A program made the position numbers and the translations under genes. The notes below the pieces were generated by a model. That model was not told where the DNA came from, did not search any database, and saw only the letters and a list, made by a program, of their open reading frames with translations. From Candidatus Desulfatifera sulfidica (lineage in GTDB: Bacteria > Desulfobacterota > Desulfobulbia > Desulfobulbales > Desulfocapsaceae), in the NCBI GenBank assembly GCA_014381505.1, contig JACNLK010000040.1:1-39268 (forward strand): a stretch of DNA of 39,268 nt, read 5' to 3'. How positions within the stretch are numbered: the stretch's first letter is position 1; each line of letters opens with the position of its first letter. This document shows, piece by piece, positions 16,796 through 23,727 of the stretch.

Positions 16796-17212
16796 ATGCA
16801 ACAACCGCCTCTCTATCTGGTCAGTGCCTGCCTGCTTGGCCTCACCTGTCGATATGACGGACTGAGCAAGCCCAGCGCAACCTGCCTGCAAGTCCTGAAA
16901 AACAGCCATTGGATCCCCTTCTGCCCGGAGCAGTTGGGCGGCCTGCCCACACCAAGACCCGCTGCAGAACTTGTGAACGGAGACGGACATGCAGTCCTCA
17001 AAGGCCAGGCCCAAGTCCTGCAGCGTGATGACCACCAGGATGCCAGCGATGCCTTTATCCGCGGAGCCAGACAGACTCTGCTTCTGGCCCAAAGCCAGCC
17101 GGTTACAGCCATCTTCCTCAAAAGCCGCAGTCCGTCCTGTGGAGTCAACGGCCCCATGGGTGTCACTGCCGCCCTGCTGAGCGAACACGGTTTTTCCCTA
17201 CGCGAATTCTGA
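16796..17212 (+). CDS. DUF523 family protein
   Basis: A 138-residue protein of the DUF523 (YbbK-like) family. The signature motifs are YLVSACLLGLTCRYDG at the N-terminus, FCPEQLGGLPTPRPAAE in the middle and FLKSRSPSCGVNG toward the end. Conserved cysteines in these motifs suggest a metal or Fe-S site. The molecular function of the family is not established to my knowledge. The GTG at 16793 precedes ATG 16796; AAGGA (16784-16788) is 7 nt before the ATG, which I prefer. It is convergent with tatC. Confidence 0.87.
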   Translation: MQQPPLYLVSACLLGLTCRYDGLSKPSATCLQVLKNSHWIPFCPEQLGGLPTPRPAAELVNGDGHAVLKGQAQVLQRDDHQDASDAFIRGARQTLLLAQSQPVTAIFLKSRSPSCGVNGPMGVTAALLSEHGFSLREF

Positions 17213-17248
17213 TATAAGCACATGGGCATCGCAGAAAACAGCCGGTGT

Positions 17249-17944
17249 CTATTTAATACGCATGGCCATCAGAACCAGGATTCCCACCTCATATAGAAGA
17301 TAGAGCGGCCCCCCCATGAGGAGCATATTCACAACATCGGGAGTCGGGGTCAGGATAGCAGACAAAATTGAGATCAACAGCAGGGCATAGCGCCTGTTTT
17401 TTTCAAAAAACCCACGGGGGCAGACTCCAACTTTGGCCAAAAAAACCATGAACACCGGCAGTTCAAACACCACGCCAAAGGCCAGAACAAAGACAACCAC
17501 AAAATTGACAAAACGGCTGATGGAAATCACCGGCTGCAAATCTTGAGAACCGAAACCCAGCAGAAATTTAACCCCAAAGGGCAAGGTTATAAAGTAACAA
17601 AACATGGTTCCCGCATAAAACAGCAGGACAGTAAAGAAAACAAAGAGGATCAGCTGCAGCCCCTTGACCCGAAAAGGCTTGGCCAGCGCCCGCCACAACA
17701 CGGTCATCAGCCAGGGCATCAAAACAAACAACACCGCAAAAAGGGCCAGCTTGACGTGTGCGAGAAAGGGACCCGCCACTGAGAAAAAGTAGAGCTTTTC
17801 TGAAAGATGTCCCTGAACCACAGTCAAGAGCTGCGGGGCCAAAAAGAACAGGGCCAGGCTTCCGATTCCGACACTTAAGCCTACGGCCCGAATCGAGCGG
17901 CGCAATTCGGAGAGAACAATCACCAGAGAGGTATAGGCTTCCAT
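17249..17944 (-). CDS. tatC: Sec-independent protein translocase subunit TatC
   Basis: TatC is the signal-peptide receptor of the twin-arginine pathway in the inner membrane, which exports folded, often cofactor-bearing enzymes. The 231-residue protein has about six hydrophobic segments. It keeps the N-terminal LSELRRSI (canonical LxELRxR), the FFSVAGPF region, FELPVFMVFLAKVG and the closing LTPTPDVVNMLLMGGPLYLLYE. It is slightly shorter than E. coli TatC (258 aa). No tatA or tatB lies beside it. There is no ribosome site before ATG 17944; a GCGGGC/GCCCGC hairpin (17950-17971) lies 5 nt upstream and could occlude initiation. Confidence 0.9.
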   Translation of the reverse strand: MEAYTSLVIVLSELRRSIRAVGLSVGIGSLALFFLAPQLLTVVQGHLSEKLYFFSVAGPFLAHVKLALFAVLFVLMPWLMTVLWRALAKPFRVKGLQLILFVFFTVLLFYAGTMFCYFITLPFGVKFLLGFGSQDLQPVISISRFVNFVVVFVLAFGVVFELPVFMVFLAKVGVCPRGFFEKNRRYALLLISILSAILTPTPDVVNMLLMGGPLYLLYEVGILVLMAMRIK

Positions 17945-18404
17945 AGATAGCGGGCCGGGCTTTCTGCCCGCGCATTTGTTCAGTAATGAAGTCCCCTGAA
18001 AATCAGCTCTTTTATCTGAAGGCTATTCTGGAAACAGAACAAACCACAAACAACACAACCATCACGATGAGTCGCATCGATGCCAATGGTGTTCATTTCT
18101 GCCCGGATGCAGCAATCAAATAAAAGGACATTTCTTGCAAGATGACCAGTAATCTCCCCGACGAGACTGGATAAGAGACCGCCAACGGTGAGTATTTTTC
18201 AACAATCTAGCAGATGCACCACTGAAAATCAATTTAAGGCTACTTTGATAGAGGTTGCGCTCTGCCGGCAGCCGTGATAGAAAAAAACCTGTTCCACCAT
18301 ACGTCGCCACTGCGTCCGACAAATCACCCGGCATCAAAACGATGCCATGCCCCGGCACCACTGGCCCCTTCAATTCACCACGAAATTTTCAGACAATATC
18401 TACT
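17945..18404. other. Intergenic region between tatC and serS
   Basis: About 460 nt. Next to tatC is the GC hairpin 17950-17971. A 45-codon plus-strand frame (17986-18123) and an 85-codon minus-strand frame (18116-18373) lack ribosome sites and domains, and I do not call them. The serS promoter must lie here, but no clear boxes were found. Confidence 0.4.
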
Positions 18405-19682
18405 ATGCTTGAACTTCGATTTATCAGAGAAAACCTGGCCCTGGTCAAAGAAAAAACCGCCCGCAGAGGAATGACCACCGACAAGCTGGATGAGTTTGCA
18501 GCCATTGACCAGCAGCGACTGAACCTGCTCAGCGAGGTGGAACAACTCAAGGCCCAGCGCAACAAGGTATCAAAAGACATCGCCAATCTCAAAAAAGGTG
18601 GCGCAGACGCCCAGGACACGGCTGAACCGCTGATCCTTGAAATGCGTGAAGTCTCAACCCGGATCAAGGCGCTGGATGGCCAACTGGGCACAATCCAGAC
18701 CAGTCTCCAGGAAATCGTCATGGCCATCCCCAACCTCTGCCACGAGAGCGTACCGGAGGGACAGGATGACACAGACAACATCCTCGTCAGGACATGGGGC
18801 GAGAAGCCATCTTTTTCCTTCACCCCTAAACCCCACTGGGAACTTGGTGAGGATCTGAATATTCTGGATTTTGAAAGAGCCGCCAAACTTGCCGGGGCCA
18901 GATTTTCCCTCCTGAGCGGCTTCGCCTCGCGCATGGAGCGGGCCCTGACCAACTTCATGCTCGACCTCCACACGCAGAAGCACGGCTACACAGAGGTTCT
19001 GCCGCCCTTTCTGGTCAACAGCGCCTCCATGACTGCCACGGGCCAGTTACCCAAGTTTGAAGAAGATCTGTTCCGCATTAAAGACTGGGATCTATACCTG
19101 ATCCCCACGGCGGAAGTCCCGGTAACCAACATCTTCCGCGACGAAACCCTTGACGAAGGTGACCTGCCAGTCAAATTCACCGCCTACACCCCCTGCTTTC
19201 GCTCCGAGGCCGGTTCCTACGGTCGCGACACCAGAGGGCTCATCCGCCAGCATCAGTTTAACAAGGTCGAGATGGTCAAATTCACCCGACCTGAAGACTC
19301 AGCCGAAGAGCTGGAGTCTCTGCTCGCCGATGCCGAAGCAGTTTTGCAACTCCTGGGCCTCCATTACCGGGTGGTCACGCTGTGCAGCGGTGATCTTGGC
19401 TTCTCGGCCACCAAGACCTATGACATTGAAGTTTGGCTGCCCAGCCAGCAAACCTACCGCGAAATCTCATCCTGCTCCAATTTTCTCGACTTTCAGGCCA
19501 GACGCGGCGGCATCCGCTACCGTCCCAAAAATGAAAAAAAGAGCCGCCTGGTGCACACCCTGAACGGTTCAGGCCTGGCCGTAGGCCGGACCCTGCTGGC
19601 TGTGATGGAGAACTATCAGCAAGAGGATGGAAGCATTGCCGTACCGGAAGTGCTTGCTCCGTGGTTCAAGGATCGTTTTTAA
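18405..19682 (+). CDS. serS: Seryl-tRNA synthetase
   Basis: Charges tRNA-Ser, and tRNA-Sec where present, with serine. The 425-residue protein matches the E. coli length (430). Residues 1-110 form the tRNA-binding antiparallel coiled coil ([20 protein letters not shown]). The class II catalytic core follows, with motif 2 ([20 protein letters not shown], then [10 protein letters not shown]) and motif 3 ([19 protein letters not shown]). The start at ATG 18405 is chosen because [14 protein letters not shown] is the conserved N-terminus; the frame is open 150 nt further upstream, but that part is unrelated. No clear ribosome site is seen. It is convergent with ddl, with 55 nt between stops. Confidence 0.97.
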   Translation: MLELRFIRENLALVKEKTARRGMTTDKLDEFAAIDQQRLNLLSEVEQLKAQRNKVSKDIANLKKGGADAQDTAEPLILEMREVSTRIKALDGQLGTIQTSLQEIVMAIPNLCHESVPEGQDDTDNILVRTWGEKPSFSFTPKPHWELGEDLNILDFERAAKLAGARFSLLSGFASRMERALTNFMLDLHTQKHGYTEVLPPFLVNSASMTATGQLPKFEEDLFRIKDWDLYLIPTAEVPVTNIFRDETLDEGDLPVKFTAYTPCFRSEAGSYGRDTRGLIRQHQFNKVEMVKFTRPEDSAEELESLLADAEAVLQLLGLHYRVVTLCSGDLGFSATKTYDIEVWLPSQQTYREISSCSNFLDFQARRGGIRYRPKNEKKSRLVHTLNGSGLAVGRTLLAVMENYQQEDGSIAVPEVLAPWFKDRF

Positions 19683-19737
19683 CCTGAGCGGCCGAGTCAT
19701 TATCGCCGACACAAAACCATTCCCCCGGAGCCGCAAT

Positions 19738-20682
19738 CTACTCCTGAGCCAGCTCCAACAGCCGCTCCAGCAAGGCTGAAAAATCCAGGCCATAGGCGGC
19801 CGCGGCTTGGGGCAGAAGACTGGTGGGGGTCATGCCCGGGATCGTATTGGTCTCAAGAAGATAAATCGCACCATCCTCAGCCATGATCATATCGGTTCGA
19901 GAGTATCCCCTGAGTTCCAGGGCCCGATGCGCTGCCAAACCGTACTCCTGTATCTGTCGAGTCACATCATCAGAGACAGGTGCCGGGCAGATCTCAGTGG
20001 AGGCTCCGGGCTGATACTTGGCCGTGTAATCAAAAAAAGCAAACTCCTTGCCTGGAATAATTTCCACCAGCGGCAAGGCGCTGAGTTCCTCGTTACCAAT
20101 CACTCCTGAGGTGATCTCCCGGCCACGAATAAAGGCCTCAACCATCACCCGGGAGTCATGGCCGAATGCCAGATCAACCCCCGCCTCCAGCTCCTGCACC
20201 GTATGGGCGATGCTCATCCCGAGACTCGATCCTTCACGCACAGGTTTGACCACCAGGGGCAGACCCAAACGCCCGGCCATCTCCTCGTAACCCAGATCAT
20301 CCCCCGGCTGCACCAAATCCCAGTCAGCCACGGGTAAGCCGTGCAGACGATACAGGCTCTTGGCAACATGCTTGTCCATGGCCATGGCACTCCCCAGCAC
20401 TCCGGCTCCCTGATAGGGGATGCCCAGAAGATCAAGAAAACCCTGAACCGTACCATCCTCACCAAAACGACCATGCAGGAGGATAAAAGCCACATCAATT
20501 CCCTGGGCATCTGCTGCCAATCGTGCCAGATCCGTTGCCGGGTCATAACGCCGAATTTCAAACCTATCCGGATCAAGAGCCTGTTCCACTCCGGCAGCCC
20601 CTTTGAGCGAAACCTCACGCTCGCCTGACCGTCCACCTGCCAGCAAAGCCACCACTGTTTTACTGTTCCTGTCCGCTGCCAT
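19738..20682 (-). CDS. ddl: D-alanine--D-alanine ligase
   Basis: Makes the D-Ala-D-Ala dipeptide of peptidoglycan precursors in the cytoplasm. The 314-residue ATP-grasp enzyme shows the N-terminal GGRSGEREVSL, LLHGRFGEDGTVQGFL, the ATP loop VKPVREGSSLGMS, the Y-type substrate region FFDYTAKY and the metal site LLETNTIPGMTPTSLLPQ. The Tyr in the omega-loop (FFDYTAKY) fits D-Ala rather than D-lactate specificity in the terminal position. A GTG (20685) precedes ATG 20682; GAGGGAG upstream fits the ATG. It is divergent from the glcD-like gene and not part of a mur/fts cluster. Confidence 0.94.
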   Translation of the reverse strand: MAADRNSKTVVALLAGGRSGEREVSLKGAAGVEQALDPDRFEIRRYDPATDLARLAADAQGIDVAFILLHGRFGEDGTVQGFLDLLGIPYQGAGVLGSAMAMDKHVAKSLYRLHGLPVADWDLVQPGDDLGYEEMAGRLGLPLVVKPVREGSSLGMSIAHTVQELEAGVDLAFGHDSRVMVEAFIRGREITSGVIGNEELSALPLVEIIPGKEFAFFDYTAKYQPGASTEICPAPVSDDVTRQIQEYGLAAHRALELRGYSRTDMIMAEDGAIYLLETNTIPGMTPTSLLPQAAAAYGLDFSALLERLLELAQE

Positions 20683-20779
20683 CACTCTCCCTCGTCACAA
20701 ATCGGGTTGACTGATCCTCACTTCAGGATCTGCTGCAACTCCATAGAAAAATTCAGACTGTTATTTTTTTCGGTTCAGC

Positions 20780-20785
20780 TATAAT
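20780..20785 (+). promoter_or_regulatory. Consensus -10 box 7 nt upstream of the glcD-like start
   Basis: TATAAT is a perfect -10 box, and the ATG is at 20793. Transcription would begin at or 1-2 nt before the start codon, giving a leaderless or near-leaderless mRNA. The -35 region (about 20757-20762, ACTGTT) is poor, which lowers confidence. Confidence 0.45.
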
Positions 20786-20792
20786 AGCATGG

Positions 20793-22175
20793 ATGGATAA
20801 AAATATTATCAAAAAAATCCGCCGGATTGTGGGCGAAAAACATTACAGTACCGCCCCGGAAGACCTGCACTGCTACTCCTACGATGCCAGTCGACAGACC
20901 TTTCTTCCGGAGGCCGTGGCCTTCCCTGATTCCAGCGAACAGGTGGCGGATCTTCTGCGCCTGGCCTCTGAACATAATTTCCCGGTCATCGCGCGTGGCG
21001 CCGGAAGCGGCATGACCGGTGGTTCCCTGCCCGTCAGGGGTGGGCTGATCCTTGCCTGCAGCCGTCTCAATCGGATCATTGAAATCGACCAGGACAACAT
21101 GGTCGCCATCATCGAGCCCGGAGTCATCACCGGCGATTTCCAGCGCGAGCTCCGCCGGGCAGGTCTTTTCTACCCACCTGACCCGGCCAGTCTCAAGTTT
21201 TGCACCATCGGAGGAAACGTGGGCGAAGGCGCGGGCGGACCCTCGGCTGTCAAATACGGGGTCACCAAAGATTTCATCATGGGCCTTGAGGTCGTTCTGG
21301 CAAACGGTGAGATTCTCAATACCGGAACCCGTACTGAAAAAGGAGTCGTGGGCTACGATCTGACCAGACTTTTTGTCGGTGCTGAGGGAACATTGGGGAT
21401 CATCACCAAAATAATCACCCGCCTTCTGCCATTGCCGGAACACAAAGAAACCTTTCTCATCACCTCAACCTCATTGACCAGGGCCACAGGCCTCGTGGCT
21501 GAAATTCTGAACCAGGGCATCACGCCCTGCACTCTTGAATACCTTGACCGAACTGCCCTGAGCGCTATCGCAAACCTTCTCCCCGCCCCCTTCCCTCCAG
21601 AAGTGCAGGCCATTCTTATCCTCGAGCTGGACGGCAGCCGCAAAGAAGTGTCAGAACAACACGAACGACTGCTCCAGCTCATAACAGCAGAAGAGCAAAA
21701 AGAATGTACCATTCAACAGGCAACTGACGAAAAAGAGCGCGAACAAATCTGGCAGGCAAGGCGGGCGGTCTCTCCTGCATCCTACCAGATTGCACCACAC
21801 AAAATTTCCGAAGACGTGGTCGTCCCCAGAACCAGGATTCCCGACCTGGTGGCTTTTTGCGAGAAACTCTCCCGGGAACATGAACTGAACATTCTCACCT
21901 TCGGTCATGCAGGGGATGGAAACCTCCATGTCAACATCATGCACGACCGTAATCAACCGGGGGCAGCAGGACGAGCTGAACAGGCCAAGAAACGCCTGTT
22001 CAAACAGGTCATCAAGCTGGAAGGAACCATTTCCGGTGAGCACGGAATCGGAATCACCAAGGCCCCGTACATAGGGCTTGAACTTGCCCCGACAGCAATC
22101 AGGACAATGGGGGCCATCAAGCAACTCTTTGACCCGCACAACATCCTCAATCCCGGAAAAATTTTCCCGCAGTAA
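20793..22175 (+). CDS. FAD-linked oxidase, GlcD/D-lactate dehydrogenase type
   Basis: A 460-residue flavoprotein that oxidises 2-hydroxyacids such as glycolate or D-lactate. The N-terminal PCMH-type FAD domain (about 35-215) shows PVIARGAGSGMTGGSLPV and FCTIGGNVGEGAGGPSAVKYG. The C-terminal FAD-oxidase domain (about 225-460) shows TFGHAGDGNLHVNIM, SGEHGIGITKAPYI and FDPHNILNPGKIF. Lengths and motifs are those of GlcD. No glcE/glcF or Fe-S subunit lies beside it, so the electron acceptor is unknown. The N-terminus MDKNIIKKIRRIVGEKH fits the family, supporting ATG 20793 despite the lack of a ribosome site and the TATAAT box only 7 nt upstream. Confidence 0.88.
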   Translation: MDKNIIKKIRRIVGEKHYSTAPEDLHCYSYDASRQTFLPEAVAFPDSSEQVADLLRLASEHNFPVIARGAGSGMTGGSLPVRGGLILACSRLNRIIEIDQDNMVAIIEPGVITGDFQRELRRAGLFYPPDPASLKFCTIGGNVGEGAGGPSAVKYGVTKDFIMGLEVVLANGEILNTGTRTEKGVVGYDLTRLFVGAEGTLGIITKIITRLLPLPEHKETFLITSTSLTRATGLVAEILNQGITPCTLEYLDRTALSAIANLLPAPFPPEVQAILILELDGSRKEVSEQHERLLQLITAEEQKECTIQQATDEKEREQIWQARRAVSPASYQIAPHKISEDVVVPRTRIPDLVAFCEKLSREHELNILTFGHAGDGNLHVNIMHDRNQPGAAGRAEQAKKRLFKQVIKLEGTISGEHGIGITKAPYIGLELAPTAIRTMGAIKQLFDPHNILNPGKIFPQ

Positions 22176-22393
22176 CCGCTGAAAACGACAGATATCCTGA
22201 AAAATTCATTGACAGAAACGCATCTTCATTTTATAAAGAAAGACTTGTTTTTTGATGACAGCGATAGATTTTTCATTTCATGTCATCCCGTTGACCAATC
22301 GAATTTTAATGAATTAATATTTTTTCTGAATGAGCTAAGTCACCTGCTGACCGCCCCTTTTTCGGAACCCTTTGCCCCCGAACGGAGTCCCAA

Positions 22394-22585
22394 ATGATCG
22401 AAGTTGAAGTCCGAGGAGATATCGAGTACGCCATCCGTCAGCTCAAAAAAAAGCTTCAGATCGATGGCATTAAGCGCGAACTTAAACGCCGCGAATACTA
22501 CGAGAAACCAAGTATCAAAAAACGTCGTAAACAGGCGGAAGCACGTCGCAAGATGCGCAAGTTCAATCGCACCAAAAGAGCCTGA
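22394..22585 (+). CDS. rpsU: 30S ribosomal protein S21
   Basis: A small basic 63-residue ribosomal protein of the 30S subunit that helps mRNA initiation complexes form. VRGDIEYAIRQLKKKL, the central LKRREYYEKPSIKKRRKQ and the Lys/Arg-rich tail are typical of S21. GGAG lies 8 nt upstream of the ATG. It is followed 16 nt later by a strong intrinsic terminator, so it is transcribed on its own or with upstream genes but not with xerD. Confidence 0.96.
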   Translation: MIEVEVRGDIEYAIRQLKKKLQIDGIKRELKRREYYEKPSIKKRRKQAEARRKMRKFNRTKRA

Positions 22586-22601
22586 GTCGGGACTGAAATA
22601 T

Positions 22602-22649
22602 GAGCGGCTGCAACGGAAGACTCACTCCAGCGGCCGCTCTTTATTTTTT
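22602..22649 (+). terminator. Intrinsic terminator of rpsU
   Basis: GAGCGGCTGC (22602-22611) pairs with GCGGCCGCTC (22630-22639), ten pairs including one T-G wobble, with an 18-nt loop and a TTTATTTTTT tract. Confidence 0.88.
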
Positions 22650-22684
22650 CCTGCTGGGCCCAATCCTTTGCCGCCCAAGCTGAC

Positions 22685-23602
22685 ATCGCCACCCCCAAAC
22701 CACACCCCGCACAATTTCTTTCGGCCAACGAGCTCTTTCTCCACTATCTGATCAGTGAAAAAAGACTGGCCGAGAATACCATATCTGCCTACCAGGCGGA
22801 CATCGCATCCTTCCTCAGCTTTCTTCGTCGACAGCGGATCACTGAACTGTCCCAGATTGACAGCCGGACCATCGACAAGTTTCTGGCCTATTGCCTGAGC
22901 CGTCAGATTTCACACCGCAGTAACGCACGACGCATTTCCACCCTTCGAAGTTTCTTCACGTTCCTCCACCGCGAATCTCTCTGCCCGCACAACCCCTTCC
23001 TCACCATAGATCTGCCCAAAAGCGGTCGCAGTCTGCCTAAAAACCTCACAGTGGATGAAACCACCCGCCTCCTGACTCCGGGACCTGTACAGACACAGTT
23101 CAGTCGACGCAACCTGGCCATGCTCCACCTTCTCTACGCCACCGGCCTTCGTGTCTCAGAGCTGGTCAATCTGACCATTCCCGCCTGCAACCTCAACGCC
23201 TGCTTTGTCAGGGTTCGCGGCAAAGGTGACAAGGAACGCCTTGTTCCGTTCGGCCAGCCGACCAGGATCGTGCTGGAAGACTATCTCAGCACCACACGTC
23301 CAAAATTACTCAAGGGTCGACGCAGTCCAATCCTGTTTATCAGCAATCGCGCCCAAGCCATGACCCGAATCCGCTTCTGGCAGATTATCAGCGGCATTGC
23401 CAGATCAGCAGGAATCAGGAAAAAAATCTCCCCGCACATGCTGCGCCATTCCTTTGCCAGCCATCTCCTGGCCCACGGCGCAGATTTACGCTCCGTTCAG
23501 ATGATGCTGGGGCATTCGGATATTGCCACCACACAGATATACACACATATTGACGAAGAACGCCTCAAAGACGTCCATCGCAAATTTCACCCTCGGGGTT
23601 GA
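22685..23602 (+). CDS. XerC/XerD-type tyrosine recombinase with no canonical start codon
   Basis: A site-specific recombinase of the kind that resolves chromosome dimers at dif. The N-terminal SAM-like domain is clear (FLSANELFLHYLISEKRLAE, TISAYQADIASFLSFLRRQ). All catalytic residues are present: Arg in ATGLRVSEL, Lys in VRGKGDKERL, His-x-x-Arg in HMLRHSFASH, His in LGHSDIATT and Tyr in IYTHID. From 22604 to 23050 this frame has no stop but also no ATG, GTG or TTG; the first is GTG 23051, which would delete the whole N-terminal domain. The ATC at 22685 gives 305 residues, close to the 298 of E. coli XerD, and is used here as a provisional start. Other options are ATT, CTG, a sequencing error or a lost start codon. 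The rpsU terminator directly upstream means it needs its own promoter. Whether it is XerC or XerD cannot be told. Confidence 0.75.
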   Translation: MATPKPHPAQFLSANELFLHYLISEKRLAENTISAYQADIASFLSFLRRQRITELSQIDSRTIDKFLAYCLSRQISHRSNARRISTLRSFFTFLHRESLCPHNPFLTIDLPKSGRSLPKNLTVDETTRLLTPGPVQTQFSRRNLAMLHLLYATGLRVSELVNLTIPACNLNACFVRVRGKGDKERLVPFGQPTRIVLEDYLSTTRPKLLKGRRSPILFISNRAQAMTRIRFWQIISGIARSAGIRKKISPHMLRHSFASHLLAHGADLRSVQMMLGHSDIATTQIYTHIDEERLKDVHRKFHPRG

Positions 23603-23675
23603 AATTTTCATGGGCATTTTGCCCCCCAAACGGTTTAATTGAGGTAGCTTAAGTAAAACCATTTCTTCAGAGCTT

Positions 23676-23687
23676 CCTGATATCAGG
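23676..23687. promoter_or_regulatory. 12-bp palindrome upstream of the A-adding enzyme gene
   Basis: CCTGATATCAGG is a perfect palindrome 40 nt upstream of ATG 23728, followed by CAGGAG and a T-run (TTATTTTTTTC). It could be an operator, or a short hairpin ending the recombinase transcript. Confidence 0.35.
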
Positions 23688-23727
23688 CAGGAGTTATTTT
23701 TTTCTTCAACCGAAGAACAAGCGATCC

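Noticed and set aside
17986-18123. 45-codon plus-strand frame between tatC and serS
   Set aside because: The composition is plausible, but there is no ribosome site, no homologue I recognise and no promoter.
18116-18373. 85-codon minus-strand frame before serS
   Set aside because: No ribosome site and no domain; it would overlap the region that must carry the serS promoter.
22209-22397. 62-codon frame before rpsU
   Set aside because: Non-ATG start, no ribosome site, and it overlaps the rpsU leader and start.
22685-23602. Recombinase as the integrase of a mobile element
   Set aside because: It looks like a chromosomal Xer protein, sits between housekeeping genes, and no repeats or cargo flank it.
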